DNA of 64,000 nt from Granulicella sp. dw_53 (GCF_018449545.1 NZ_JAAVUR010000002.1:496001-560000); one strand, 5' to 3'. Shown: positions 24,703 to 34,210, counted from the first letter of the stretch. The notes: a model not told the origin generated them from the letters alone. Numbers and translations: made by a program.

Positions 24703-25548
24703 ATGGGGTCAGATTTTTTTCAGTCTCAGTATGGAAACTACCAAGACCTGCCGTTCTGGCGGCATCGTGAGTTTGGCCGTCCGATGGACCTAATGTACGA
24801 CGCGCGGCTGGCGATGAATCCTTCGTACCGGCGACTGGCGCAGGAGGTAGCGAAGGCTCCGAAGCTGAAGGTCTTGCTGACGGGGGTAGAGGTTCCTTCG
24901 CGGCGGAGCGATCTGGAGCAGGTGTTCCGGACGATGGCGGAGAGCCGACATGAGGTGACGACGCGAGCCGCGACGCTGCATGAGGGCAAGGGTAAGTTTC
25001 AGAACATCAACCTGGCGCTACAGGAGATGGATCTCAACGGGTACGACTGGCTGGTGGTTCTGGACGATGACGTCGCGCTGCCGCCGAATTTTCTGGATAC
25101 GTTTTTGTACCTGGCAGATAGGGCTGAGTTGAAGATTTGTATGCCGGCGCACCGGTTTTATTCGTATCAGTCGTATGCAGTGACGCAGCGACGGTGGAAT
25201 AGCCTGGTGCGGACGACTCGTTTTGTGGAGTGTGGACCGATCACAGCGTTTCGCCGGGATGTGTTTGCGCATGTACTGCCGTTTCCGGAGCTGCGCTGGG
25301 CCTGGGGAACCGATCTGGCCTGGTCGGAGCACGGGAAGAGGCAATCCTTTCAGATCGGGATTGTAGATGGGGCACCGATCGCTCACTTGCGTCCCGTGGC
25401 AGCCTCCTACGAGAGCCGCGATGCTCGACTTGAAGGGGAGGCGTATCTGGGGGGGATGGGGGTCAACATCACCCGGCAGGAGGCGCTTCAAACTGGCGTG
25501 ATCTATAAAGGCCTGAACCCGGATGGGACAGGCAGAGGCCGAACGTAG
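24703..25548 (+). CDS. Glycosyltransferase-like protein (GT-A fold)
   Basis: The 281-residue protein has a GT-A-type nucleotide-sugar motif in YDWLVVLDDDVALPPNFLD, and a central part (AHRFYSYQSYAV...) I cannot place in a named family. ATG 24703 was chosen because it lies just after the flippase stop; the frame is open from 24646 inside that gene. DDD would bind the metal and the sugar nucleotide. Its close coupling to the flippase points to assembly of the same polysaccharide repeat unit. The sugar is unknown. Confidence 0.72.
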   Translation: MGSDFFQSQYGNYQDLPFWRHREFGRPMDLMYDARLAMNPSYRRLAQEVAKAPKLKVLLTGVEVPSRRSDLEQVFRTMAESRHEVTTRAATLHEGKGKFQNINLALQEMDLNGYDWLVVLDDDVALPPNFLDTFLYLADRAELKICMPAHRFYSYQSYAVTQRRWNSLVRTTRFVECGPITAFRRDVFAHVLPFPELRWAWGTDLAWSEHGKRQSFQIGIVDGAPIAHLRPVAASYESRDARLEGEAYLGGMGVNITRQEALQTGVIYKGLNPDGTGRGRT

Positions 25549-25554
25549 GTAAGG

Positions 25555-26559
25555 CTATCCTTTTTTGTCGGCGTAGTAGCTGTCGATGGAGATGAAGTAT
25601 TTGCCGTAGATGAATCCCAGGAGATCCCAAAGTGGGAGCTCTTTGGCGAAGGATGGGCCGGAACCACTCTCGAGGAGATTGGCGGGAGCCGCGGCGAGAC
25701 CGATCACGGCCTGCCGAAGGCGGTATCGAGGGATTCCAAAGAGGTAGGAGACGGGCTCTTTTCTGGTTTTGTCGGCGATGCCCTGGGAGACTCCGCGCCA
25801 GTAGCACCACTTTCGAAAGTAGCGCCGGGTGAGCCGTTCGGCTGGGATGTAGTGGTAGATCGCTAGATCGGGGACGTGGAAGCCGAGGAGTCCAGCGTCG
25901 AGGAGCCGGCGATAGAGTTCGGCGTCCTCCTCTGATAAAAGTCCCTTGCCGCTCCGGCCAAGTTTGACGTTATAGAGTCCGACCCGGTCAAAGACGGTTC
26001 GCCGAAAGACGGCGTTGCCTCCTTGAAGATTGCCGGGGAAGGGCGGAGCCATGATGGTTCGGGGTTTGGGAGGAATGACGCCGAGAACACCGTTGTAGCC
26101 GGGCGGAATCCAGGAAGGCATCGGGATTTCACAGTTGGCGAGATAGGGACCGCCGATGAACTGGGTGGCGGGATCGGAGAACTCGCGAGCGATTACTGTA
26201 AACCATTTGGTGTCGATCTCTTCGTCGTCATCGATGAATCCGATGATTTCGCCGTTTCCTGCTGCGATGCCGCCGTTGCGAGCGTGGGAGAGGCCTTGCT
26301 TGGTCTCGCGGACGTACTGGAGTGGGATGGGAGCCTCAGCCTGCAAATGACGGACGACTTGTTCCGTGTCATCTTTGCTGTTGTTGTCGACGACCAGTAC
26401 GGTGACTTCAAGTCCGGGGGGGAGCTCCGCCGTGAAGAGACTGGCTATGGTGCGGCGAAGTAAATCGCTCCGGTTGTAGGTTGGCACGACGACGTCGAGT
26501 TTCAAGCTGAGGAGCTCCTTCAGATCATTTCGGAGAGGGCTAAAACAGTGTAGCGGCAC
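25555..26559 (-). CDS. Family 2 glycosyltransferase
   Basis: The GT2 start LDVVVPTYNRSDLLRRTIASL is followed by the acceptor-side motifs VLVVDNNSKDDTEQVV and IIGFIDDDEEID (the DxD). The C-terminal half (GLLSEEDAELYRRLLDAG) carries the ED-type catalytic motif. Start is either GTG 26559 or TTG 26505, which has GGAG upstream and begins right at the fold. It converges with the upstream glycosyltransferase gene (stops 6 bases apart). It probably adds one sugar of the exopolysaccharide. Confidence 0.87.
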   Translation of the reverse strand: MPLHCFSPLRNDLKELLSLKLDVVVPTYNRSDLLRRTIASLFTAELPPGLEVTVLVVDNNSKDDTEQVVRHLQAEAPIPLQYVRETKQGLSHARNGGIAAGNGEIIGFIDDDEEIDTKWFTVIAREFSDPATQFIGGPYLANCEIPMPSWIPPGYNGVLGVIPPKPRTIMAPPFPGNLQGGNAVFRRTVFDRVGLYNVKLGRSGKGLLSEEDAELYRRLLDAGLLGFHVPDLAIYHYIPAERLTRRYFRKWCYWRGVSQGIADKTRKEPVSYLFGIPRYRLRQAVIGLAAAPANLLESGSGPSFAKELPLWDLLGFIYGKYFISIDSYYADKKG

Positions 26560-26860
26560 CGGAGGTCCCTGTCCCGGAAGATAGCAAGCTTGGCTCTGGT
26601 GCTGGCTGTCGAATGGGTGATGGTGTGAGCGCGTGCTTGGATTTGAGGATGGGTCTTATCTTGAATTCCGAGAAGAGAGGCCATTCTATGGGGAGATGGA
26701 TGCCTTCCCCTGCTTAGTCTACAGACGTTGCGTTTTTTGTTTGGCTTTCAGAGGGGAGCAGTTTGAGGCTGGTCCGGAGGGCGGCGGGGCTAAGGCTGTG
26801 GCTGCTTGCTCGCGGATGCCTGGGCGGAGGGATCGATAGGCCGTACTACACTAGGTGAGC
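26560..26860. other. Intergenic region between divergent glycosyltransferase genes
   Basis: No credible gene, hairpin or repeat was seen. It must hold promoters for both directions, but I find no convincing -35/-10 pair. Confidence 0.4.
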
Positions 26861-27769
26861 ATGTTGAATGTCATTGTTCCTACCCTAAATGCGGCAGCAG
26901 ATTGGCCGCGATTTGCCCCTGCGCTGTTGCAATGCATCGATCCTAAACAGGTGTTGATCGTCGACTCGGATTCGACGGATGATACGGTGCGGCTGGCAGG
27001 GGAGGCGGGTTTTGCGGTTCTTTCGATCGCGCGGGAGGAGTTCAATCATGGCGGTACGCGACAGCGGGCAGCGGTCATGGTGCCGGATGCTGAGATCCTG
27101 GTTTATCTGACGCAAGATGCGATCCTGGCTGGGCCGGATGAACTCAAGAAGCTGCTCTCTGCATTCGAGGATCCGGCGGTGGCGGCGGCTTATGGGCGGC
27201 AGTTGCCCAGGGTGGGGGCTCGAGGGATTGAGAGGCATGCGCGGGGATTCAATTATCCTCCGGTCCCGCAGGTTCGCGAGTTGGCGAGCCGGGAGCAGCT
27301 TGGGTTCAAGGCGATCTTCATCTCGAACTCGTTTGCCGCTTACCGTCGCTCTGCTTTGATGGAAGTGGGCGGGTTCCCGTCGGATGTGATCTTTGGCGAG
27401 GACACGGTCACTGCGGCGAAGCTGCTGATGGCCGGGTACAAGGTGGCCTATGTCGCTGAGGCATGCGTCTATCACTCGCATGCGTATACCTTGCTCCAGG
27501 AGTTGGAGCGCTACTTCGATATCGGGGTTCTGCATAGCCGCGAACGGTGGCTGCTGGATGAGTTCGGCATGGCGAACAGCGAAGGGAAGCGCTTCGTATT
27601 CTCTGAATTGAGATATCTCGTGCGGCGCGATATCTTGCAGATTCCGTCGGCGCTTATACGTACCGGCTGCAAGCTTTTGGGGTACAGGCTGGGCAGGTTG
27701 GAAGATCGGATAACGCCGAAGCTAAAACGGTCTCTGAGTATGAATGCACGGTTTTGGGAAAGATCTTAG
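26861..27769 (+). CDS. Family 2 glycosyltransferase, rhamnosyltransferase-like
   Basis: The 302-residue protein has the GT2 pattern NVIVPTLNAAADW, VLIVDSDSTDDTV and YLTQDAIL. The EEFNHGGTRQ segment is typical of RfbN/RfbF-type rhamnosyltransferases. FGEDTVTAAKLLMAGYKVAY gives the catalytic ED region. ATG 26861 follows AGGTG; a GTG 6 bases upstream is possible. It is cytoplasmic and would act in repeat-unit assembly. It overlaps the end of the convergent Wzi-like gene by 4 bases. Confidence 0.84.
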   Translation: MLNVIVPTLNAAADWPRFAPALLQCIDPKQVLIVDSDSTDDTVRLAGEAGFAVLSIAREEFNHGGTRQRAAVMVPDAEILVYLTQDAILAGPDELKKLLSAFEDPAVAAAYGRQLPRVGARGIERHARGFNYPPVPQVRELASREQLGFKAIFISNSFAAYRRSALMEVGGFPSDVIFGEDTVTAAKLLMAGYKVAYVAEACVYHSHAYTLLQELERYFDIGVLHSRERWLLDEFGMANSEGKRFVFSELRYLVRRDILQIPSALIRTGCKLLGYRLGRLEDRITPKLKRSLSMNARFWERS

Positions 27770-29760
27770 CGATGGGTGGGAAGGTGGATCTCCGGGTTCC
27801 AGGTGATCTGGAGCCAGCCGCTGGTGTTGTGGTGTGAGCCGGACAGGTAGGAGGGGATGAGAAAACGCTCGTACTGGGTGAAGATCTGTGCCTGCCAATG
27901 TTGGCTTATGCCATAGGAGGCGTTGACGAAGCCGTCGGTAATGGTGCTGCCTCCCGGGAGGAAGTTCGTGCCTCCCTTGTTCTGGCGGTAGCCGGCCTCG
28001 ACCCGAGTTCGGGCAGAGAACCAGTAGCCGGAGCGAGCTTCGATGGCGCGGCCGTCGCGGCCTACGGCGTTGCCGAGGAGGAAGCCCTTGTTCGTGTTGG
28101 CATCCAGGTATTGGTTATTGAGGAGGAAGTGTTGGCCGCCAAAGTCAGAGGCCAGGCCCTCTGAGCTTGCAGCCTCTACGCGCAGGTCCATATGGGGAAG
28201 CCAGGGGAGTCGGGCGAAGTAGATGCCTGGGTTCCAGAAGGCGCGGCGGGGAGCGTCGATGGGGTTGGGATCGTCGTCGGAGTAGGCGTCGGCGTAGAGC
28301 GTGACGATCTTGCTTAGGAATGGAAGACGATAGCGGAAATCGAAGTTACTCTTGCGGTCTCCTGGGTCCAGTGGGTCGCCATATGGGGCGGCGCCGTTGC
28401 CGAGGTAGCTTCCGGTTGAGGTGGAGCTCACGAAGTTTCGCTTGAAGTTGCCAGCGGTCATCGGATGGCCAACGCCGAAGAACAAGGACCAGCGGGTAAA
28501 GCTGATCTCCAGGTTGTCGCCGAAGTTGAAGTCAATTTTTTGGCCGTTGTAGTAAGGGCGTGCGGGGTATTTATGGCCGGAGAGCTTGCCGAAGACGATA
28601 TCGAAGCGATAGGTGCCCAGAGCGGGAAGAAAGGGGATCGGGTGTGGCCGCGTGGAGACGTAGCGAAGATTGTAGGTGGGCTCCGCATTGCTGGAGAAGG
28701 AGAGCGCACCCATGGTGCTTGGTCCCCAGTAGAGCTCCTGCTTGCCGAAGCTGAGGGAGTTTCCGGCTGCTGCCACTCCGGCATAGAGCTCGATCGGGCG
28801 GGCTCGATTGACGGCATTGAAACCTAGAAAAGGCTGGATCGGTGGATCTCCGTCGTTTTGGATGGTATCGAGGGCGCTGATGAGCTGGTTTTGGGCGGGG
28901 GTGTAGGCAGCGTTGCCGGGACCGTGCTGGAACTCTTCTCGGGCATAAAGGAAGAAGCGGCCATGGGTCGCACGAGCGGAGGCGCCGGTAATGAGGCTGG
29001 TTCCGCGACCCAGCGGGCGGCCGAAGTCGTTCCACCAGGTCTGCCCGAAGTGAAAGCTGTCGGAGAGGGCTGGTCCGGCGATGGTTCCCGGCCTGGCGTA
29101 GACCCATTCCAAGGTGGCGGTGTTGTTCGCGTGGGCTTCGTTGTCGAGTTCGTGGCTGAGGTCGTTCAGGAGGCGGTCTGCTTCGTCCCGCACGCCTGCA
29201 CTCGTCTCGGACCGGCCTGAGATCTCTTCCGCCTCTTTGATTTGGCGGAGGCACTCCTGCCGCGTCCAAGGCCGTATGGAGATGCTTTGGGTAGGGATGA
29301 GTCCGAGGGCGGCCAGCCGTTCGAGCGCGGGGTAGACCCAGCTATCCATCGGCACATTGGTTGAACCGTACCGGTCTGCATCGGCCTGCCCATATGTTGT
29401 GGGGTCAGAGGGGTCGTAGCCTCGGTCTTGCGATTCAGCTTCCGGAATGGGAGCTATGGAGGGATTCACGCTGCTGGGAGTGGATGGGATATCCGTCAAG
29501 GAACTGGTTTCGGTTGCATCCCAGAGGGGTCTATTTTTATGGGCGGCCAGGGAATTATCGGGAGACGTGCGGCTTGGCGATACCGTGGCAGATGGAGAGT
29601 TAGGCAGGGTGACGCCTTCGGACGGGGCCTCCGAGGCTGACTGATAGCCGCTGCCCGTGGGTGCTGGAACGGCCTGCGCAATGCAGTGAGAGTGGTAGGA
29701 GAGCAACTGGGAGACTGCACCTAGACAGGCAATACAGATTTCACGGGACATTTTCGGCAT
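27766..29760 (-). CDS. Wzi-like outer-membrane capsule assembly protein
   Basis: The roughly 664-residue protein starts at ATG 29760 (AGGG upstream). It has a short signal, a low-complexity Ser/Pro/Thr-rich region to about residue 130, then a large beta-barrel-like part. Family marks include WVYPALERLAALGLIP, TRQECLRQIKEAEE, WWNDFGRPLGRGTSL and WGPSTMGALSFSS, as in capsule assembly Wzi proteins. Wzi helps anchor capsule at the cell surface. It fits the flippase, glycosyltransferases and Wza-like exporter around it. It is longer than E. coli Wzi because of the N-terminal extension. Confidence 0.82.
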   Translation of the reverse strand: MPKMSREICIACLGAVSQLLSYHSHCIAQAVPAPTGSGYQSASEAPSEGVTLPNSPSATVSPSRTSPDNSLAAHKNRPLWDATETSSLTDIPSTPSSVNPSIAPIPEAESQDRGYDPSDPTTYGQADADRYGSTNVPMDSWVYPALERLAALGLIPTQSISIRPWTRQECLRQIKEAEEISGRSETSAGVRDEADRLLNDLSHELDNEAHANNTATLEWVYARPGTIAGPALSDSFHFGQTWWNDFGRPLGRGTSLITGASARATHGRFFLYAREEFQHGPGNAAYTPAQNQLISALDTIQNDGDPPIQPFLGFNAVNRARPIELYAGVAAAGNSLSFGKQELYWGPSTMGALSFSSNAEPTYNLRYVSTRPHPIPFLPALGTYRFDIVFGKLSGHKYPARPYYNGQKIDFNFGDNLEISFTRWSLFFGVGHPMTAGNFKRNFVSSTSTGSYLGNGAAPYGDPLDPGDRKSNFDFRYRLPFLSKIVTLYADAYSDDDPNPIDAPRRAFWNPGIYFARLPWLPHMDLRVEAASSEGLASDFGGQHFLLNNQYLDANTNKGFLLGNAVGRDGRAIEARSGYWFSARTRVEAGYRQNKGGTNFLPGGSTITDGFVNASYGISQHWQAQIFTQYERFLIPSYLSGSHHNTSGWLQITWNPEIHLPTHR

Positions 29761-29937
29761 GTTCGGCTTTCCCTTACAGTACAAACGGCTGACGTCTCAC
29801 AGGTACGGAACCGGATGAAGCTGGCTCCTCCCGGGAAAGGTCGCATCCGTTGCCGGACCGAATCTGTTCCCTGCGCACTCAGCATATTTTAGCCGAAGGG
29901 GACAGAAGTGTCGCTTGGAAGTGGATGAGGCCGTTGT

Positions 29938-32757
29938 ATGCTTGAGGTACGCAGGCCATTGAAAAAGCGCGTTGAGGCTAACCTTAGTATGGGTCGTGGG
30001 ATGTTCCGAAGTTTTTCTCTGATGATTCTGTTCGTCGCGGGAACAGGATTTCTAGCTCTAGATGCGAATTCCCAAACTACCGACCAAACTGGGCTGGGGA
30101 GCTTTGGCGGCGGAGTGTTGACGGGCAATAGCGGTAGTGGGGCAGGAGATGGCGGCGGCTTTCAGCAGGCCATCCAGGGCTTGCCTCAGAGTACGCCCTC
30201 GCGCGGCGTCAACCTTCCAAACGACCAGCAGAACAATCAGGATAGAACCAACACGCAGGATACTAACAATATTAACGGGACGCAGCGGAGGTTAAATCAG
30301 CTCCCCCCCGATCCTCCTACCGAATTTCAGCGTCTGGTCGCGACTACGACGGGCAAGATGCTTCCCATCTACGGCGCGAGGTTGTTCCGCAACACGCCAT
30401 CGACCTTTGCTCCGTTGGACAGGGTTCCGGTTACGCCAGATTATGTGATTGGGCCGGGCGATGAGTTGCTCATTCAAGTGTGGGGGCAGGTCACGCTCAA
30501 CTCCCGCTTTACAGTCGACCGAGCAGGAACCATTTATGTTCCTCAAGTAGGAAGCATCCACGTCGCTGGACTTCAATTCGCGCAGTTGCAGGAGTTTCTG
30601 AAGGCCCAGATGGGCAAGGTCTTCCGCAACTTCGATCTGAATGTAAATATGGGGCAGTTGCGCTCCATTCAGGTCTTTGTCGTCGGTCAGGCGCGTCGTC
30701 CGGGGAGCTACACGGTTAGCTCGCTGAGCACGTTGGTGAATGCGCTGTTTGTGACGGGTGGGCCTACGCCGCAAGGAAGTTTGCGCCATATCCAACTGAA
30801 GCGTTCGGGCCAGGTGCTTGTCGATTTCGACCTGTACGATCTGTTGCTGCGCGGAGACAAGTCGAAGGACCTACAGCTTCTGCCGGGCGATGTTATCTAT
30901 ATCCCGCCGGTCGGGCCGCAGGTTGCAGTGGCGGGTAGTGTGAATACGCCAGCGATCTATGAGTTGAAGTCGGGGCCAGAGTCCACGGTAGGGGATGCGC
31001 TGGAGCTTGCGGCAGGACTGACATCTGTTACGGCGGGAGACACAATCCGGCTGGAGCGTGTGGACGCGCATCAGATGCGCAGCGTCACCAACTTGCGGCT
31101 TGATGCAGCGGGACGGTCTGCTCCGTTGCACGATGGCGATGTCCTGGAGCTGGTTGCGATCGTCGATCGTTACAAGGACGGTGTGACGCTTCGGGGAAAT
31201 GTAGCAAATCCGGGACACTATGGATGGAAGCCCGGCATGCGGGTTGGTGATCTGTTTCCTGACAAAGATGCCCTGATCACCCGGGACTACTGGTTGAAAC
31301 GTGGACGCCTTGGACAACCCGTTTTGACATACCTTCCTGTTTGCAGACCTACGCCGGGCCTTGGTTCCGATACTGATTTTTCTACTCTCGGCAACGATCA
31401 GAGCGTGACTCGCAACTCGAATACTACTTTGGGTAGCAATAACACAACGCAGAATGGCTCTCGTCCCACGCATGTCGCTCAGGACTGTATTCAAGAGTCG
31501 CCAAATGTCGAGAATGAGACTGACGAGTCTGGGCGCAACGTTTCTCGTTTCGCAAGCGATTCAACGGATTTGAACCAGCAAAACGGCTCAAACTTATTGA
31601 ACGGCTCCAACTCAGTGAATGGCTCGAACTCGCCGAACGATTTAAACTCGTTGAACGGAACTCCCCTGCCTAACAATAATGGACAGCCGCGGGGCACGAT
31701 GCAATCGTCTGGTCCTGGGGGCGGACGTGTCAGCTCTGCGACGGCGGCGCTGGGAGGTACGGGCCAGTTCGAGCCTCGCAACGATGTGAAGTTGAGCGAA
31801 CCCGATATTGATTGGAGCTATGCAGTTATTGAGAGGCAGGACAAGGAGACTCTGACTACGTCGCTGCTGCCGTTCAATCTAGGGCGCCTGGTCCTGGCCG
31901 GAGATAGTTCGCAGAACCTGGAGCTTCTGCCGGGGGATGTGGTGACTCTCTTCTCAAAGGCGGACATCCGTGTTCCGCAGTCACAGCAGACGCGGTTCGT
32001 TCGATTGGAAGGTGAGTTTATATCGTCGGGAATTTATAGCGTGCTTCCTGGTGAGACCTTGCAGCAGTTGGTAAAGCGTGCGGGCGGCTTTACTTCGGAT
32101 GCCTATCTTTACGGGTCGGAGTTTACACGCGAGTCGACGCGGCGGCTTCAGCAACAGCGTATGAATGAGTACATCGACGAGATCTCGCTACAGGCAAGTA
32201 CCAACGCGGCAAATACGGCGGGCCGAAATGTCAGTGCTTTGGATTCGGCGGCTGCCGCTGCTGCACAAGTTCAGAATCAGAACGTTATTAATAGCCTTCG
32301 TCAGGGTCGATCCACAGGCCGCGTTGTGCTGGATCTGCATCCGGACAGCAATACAGTTGCGGCTTTGCCTGAGATTCCATTGGAAGACGGGGACACGTTC
32401 ATCGTGCCGCATGTACCGTCTATGGTGAGCGTCGCGGGCGCCGTATACAACCCGAACTCGTTTCTCTATGGCGCAAATCGAAGAGTTGGAGATTACCTTC
32501 GGCTATCAGGGGGAGGCAATCGCGATGCTGACCGGAAGCGTGCCTATGTCATTCGCGCAGACGGATCTGTAATTAGCAAGCAACAGATCTCCTCTTTGCG
32601 GAGAAACGGTTTCGAGTCGCTCCATATTTACCCTGGGGATACGATTGTGATCCCGCTTAATCTGAACAAGGGGACTACGCTTCGCAATGTTGTCGATATT
32701 GCCCAGATTGTTGGGCAATTTGGCCTAGCTATTGCGGCTGCCAGCATTGTGTTCTAA
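29938..32757 (+). CDS. Wza-like polysaccharide export protein with SLBB domains
   Basis: The 939-residue protein has a signal helix at about residues 22-45. A poly-export domain starts near residue 155 (VTPDYVIGPGDELLIQVWG), followed by several SLBB beta-grasp domains (VFVVGQARRPGSYTVSSLSTL, VAVAGSVNTPAIYELKSG, VSVAGAVYNPNSFLYG). Between SLBB units lies an Asn/Gly/Ser-rich linker (about residues 500-590) with repeats of NGSN type. A C-terminal helix (FGLAIAAASIVF) closes it. It should form the outer-membrane export channel. ATG 29938 has GAGG 7 bases upstream, while 29989 and 30001 are alternative starts. Confidence 0.87.
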   Translation: MLEVRRPLKKRVEANLSMGRGMFRSFSLMILFVAGTGFLALDANSQTTDQTGLGSFGGGVLTGNSGSGAGDGGGFQQAIQGLPQSTPSRGVNLPNDQQNNQDRTNTQDTNNINGTQRRLNQLPPDPPTEFQRLVATTTGKMLPIYGARLFRNTPSTFAPLDRVPVTPDYVIGPGDELLIQVWGQVTLNSRFTVDRAGTIYVPQVGSIHVAGLQFAQLQEFLKAQMGKVFRNFDLNVNMGQLRSIQVFVVGQARRPGSYTVSSLSTLVNALFVTGGPTPQGSLRHIQLKRSGQVLVDFDLYDLLLRGDKSKDLQLLPGDVIYIPPVGPQVAVAGSVNTPAIYELKSGPESTVGDALELAAGLTSVTAGDTIRLERVDAHQMRSVTNLRLDAAGRSAPLHDGDVLELVAIVDRYKDGVTLRGNVANPGHYGWKPGMRVGDLFPDKDALITRDYWLKRGRLGQPVLTYLPVCRPTPGLGSDTDFSTLGNDQSVTRNSNTTLGSNNTTQNGSRPTHVAQDCIQESPNVENETDESGRNVSRFASDSTDLNQQNGSNLLNGSNSVNGSNSPNDLNSLNGTPLPNNNGQPRGTMQSSGPGGGRVSSATAALGGTGQFEPRNDVKLSEPDIDWSYAVIERQDKETLTTSLLPFNLGRLVLAGDSSQNLELLPGDVVTLFSKADIRVPQSQQTRFVRLEGEFISSGIYSVLPGETLQQLVKRAGGFTSDAYLYGSEFTRESTRRLQQQRMNEYIDEISLQASTNAANTAGRNVSALDSAAAAAAQVQNQNVINSLRQGRSTGRVVLDLHPDSNTVAALPEIPLEDGDTFIVPHVPSMVSVAGAVYNPNSFLYGANRRVGDYLRLSGGGNRDADRKRAYVIRADGSVISKQQISSLRRNGFESLHIYPGDTIVIPLNLNKGTTLRNVVDIAQIVGQFGLAIAAASIVF

Positions 32758-32866
32758 AGAGTAGGACTGCACTATTTTCTTTCCCCGCTGATCGGTAACC
32801 GTGGGTGAAGGATGGTAATAAGCACAAGTCAGTGCCTAGAGTTGAGAAGCTTGACATGCTTAAATG

Positions 32867-32899
32867 CCATTGGCTCGGTCGATTCGATCGAGCTAATGG
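32867..32899. repeat. 33-base near-perfect dyad before tRNA-Leu
   Basis: CCATTGGCTCG (32867-32877) pairs with CGAGCTAATGG (32889-32899) with one mismatch, and part of the 11-base centre is also self-complementary. TTGACA lies 10 bases upstream. It ends 41 bases before the tRNA. Confidence 0.55.
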
Positions 32900-32940
32900 G
32901 TATATGGACATTAGCTCATCTGCTGCTAAGATTGAAGTAG

Positions 32941-33027
32941 GCCGGGATGGCGGAACTGGCAGACGCAGCGGACTCAAAATCCGCCGATCGCAAGGTCATG
33001 GGGGTTCGATTCCCCCTCCCGGCACCA
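32941..33027 (+). tRNA. tRNA-Leu (anticodon CAA)
   Basis: The acceptor arms GCCGGGA and TCCCGGC pair, with discriminator A and an encoded CCA. The anticodon stem GCGGA/TCCGC encloses the loop CTCAAAA, giving CAA. A long variable arm and the T arm GGGGGTTCGATTCCCCC make it a class II leucine tRNA of 87 bases. A tyrosine recombinase gene starts 143 bases downstream, so the 3' end is probably an attachment site. Confidence 0.93.
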
Positions 33028-33063
33028 AGATAAGCTCCCCAAAATGAATAGGTTACAAAGACC

Positions 33064-33090
33064 AAAGCCTCTCAGCATGAGAGGCTTTTT
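33064..33090 (+). terminator. Rho-independent terminator after tRNA-Leu
   Basis: AAAGCCTCTCA and its complement around a GCA loop, followed by TT. Confidence 0.85.
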
Positions 33091-33169
33091 CATGCTCGAA
33101 AAGCGCTGGTGCCGGTTTTGGTGCCGGTCTGTACCTCATTTGCTATCGTCGATTTGAGGAGGGAGATCG

Positions 33170-34210
33170 ATGCCGAGAAGAAAGGTGGTTCGAAAAGAGC
33201 GTGGCGTTTTCGAGAAGGTGCCGGGCTCCGAGATCTGGTGGATTCGCTACATCGTCGATGGTCGCGAGCACCGGGAAAAGGTCGGCAGGCAAAGCGACGC
33301 CGTCGACCTCTACCGGATCCGGCGCGCCGACGCTTTACGCGGCGCGAAGATGCCTGCGAACATGAAAAATAAGGGCGTGAAGTTTGAGGTGATCGGCAAG
33401 CATGCTCTTGAGTGGTACATCGAACACGGCCGTAAGGATGTTAAGAACTTCCGCATTCGAATGAACATCATCCTGAAGGATTTCGGCAATCGAGTTGCCG
33501 ATGAAATCAAGCCGTCGGAAATCGATGCATGGCTGAAGAAGCATGACTGGTCGCCTGCGACGAAGAACCGCTACAAGAACGTCTTCGGGAAGACGTTTAA
33601 GATTGCATTTGCTGATGGCAAGGTTTCAGGCAATCCGGCTCGACTTGTAGAGCAACGGCCAGAGAAGAATGCGCGACTGCGCTTTCTCTCCGCCGAGGAG
33701 GAAGCGAAGATTCGAGAAGCCATCAACATTCGCTGCCCTCGGCACATGCCCGAGTTCGACATTGCCCTGAATACGGGAATGCGAAAGAGCGAGCAGTACA
33801 GTTTGGAGTGGAGTCAGATCTCTTTCCGGCGCAAGCGCATCCTGCTCGACGAGACAAAGAACGGGAGCAGCCGTGAGATCCCGATGAACAAAACCTGCGT
33901 GAAGGCGTTTGAAGAACTGCACGCAGATCGCCCACATGAGGGACGCATCTTTCAATCGAAATACGGTCGAGATCTCAACGATTCGCGTGCTTGGTTCGAC
34001 CGGGTAGTCGAGGATGCTGAGGTATCGAGGTTCACTTGGCATGCGTTGCGACACACGTTCATCAGCCGACTGATCATGGCAGGAGTCGATCTGAGAACAG
34101 CTCAGGAACTCGCGGGTCACAAGACAATCTCGATGACGGTGCGATACGCGCACCTAGCACCCGAGCACAACCAGGCCGCAATCGAGAAGCTAGATCCCAA
34201 GGTCGGATGA
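33170..34210 (+). CDS. Tyrosine recombinase / integrase
   Basis: The 346-residue protein has an N-terminal arm-binding part, a core-binding SAM-like domain near residues 75-140, and a catalytic domain. Catalytic residues are visible: Arg in NTGMRKSEQYSLEW, the HxxR motif in TWHALRHTFISRL, the second His in LAGHKTISM and Tyr in VRYAHL. ATG 33170 has GAGGAGGGAG upstream. Placed right behind tRNA-Leu, it is the expected integrase of an element inserted into that tRNA. The far end of the element was not found in the window. Confidence 0.92.
   Translation: MPRRKVVRKERGVFEKVPGSEIWWIRYIVDGREHREKVGRQSDAVDLYRIRRADALRGAKMPANMKNKGVKFEVIGKHALEWYIEHGRKDVKNFRIRMNIILKDFGNRVADEIKPSEIDAWLKKHDWSPATKNRYKNVFGKTFKIAFADGKVSGNPARLVEQRPEKNARLRFLSAEEEAKIREAINIRCPRHMPEFDIALNTGMRKSEQYSLEWSQISFRRKRILLDETKNGSSREIPMNKTCVKAFEELHADRPHEGRIFQSKYGRDLNDSRAWFDRVVEDAEVSRFTWHALRHTFISRLIMAGVDLRTAQELAGHKTISMTVRYAHLAPEHNQAAIEKLDPKVG

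Noticed and set aside
29786..29800. Possible fourth LacI operator near GACGTCTCAC upstream of the Wzi gene
   Set aside because: Only the right half matches; the left half does not form the palindrome.
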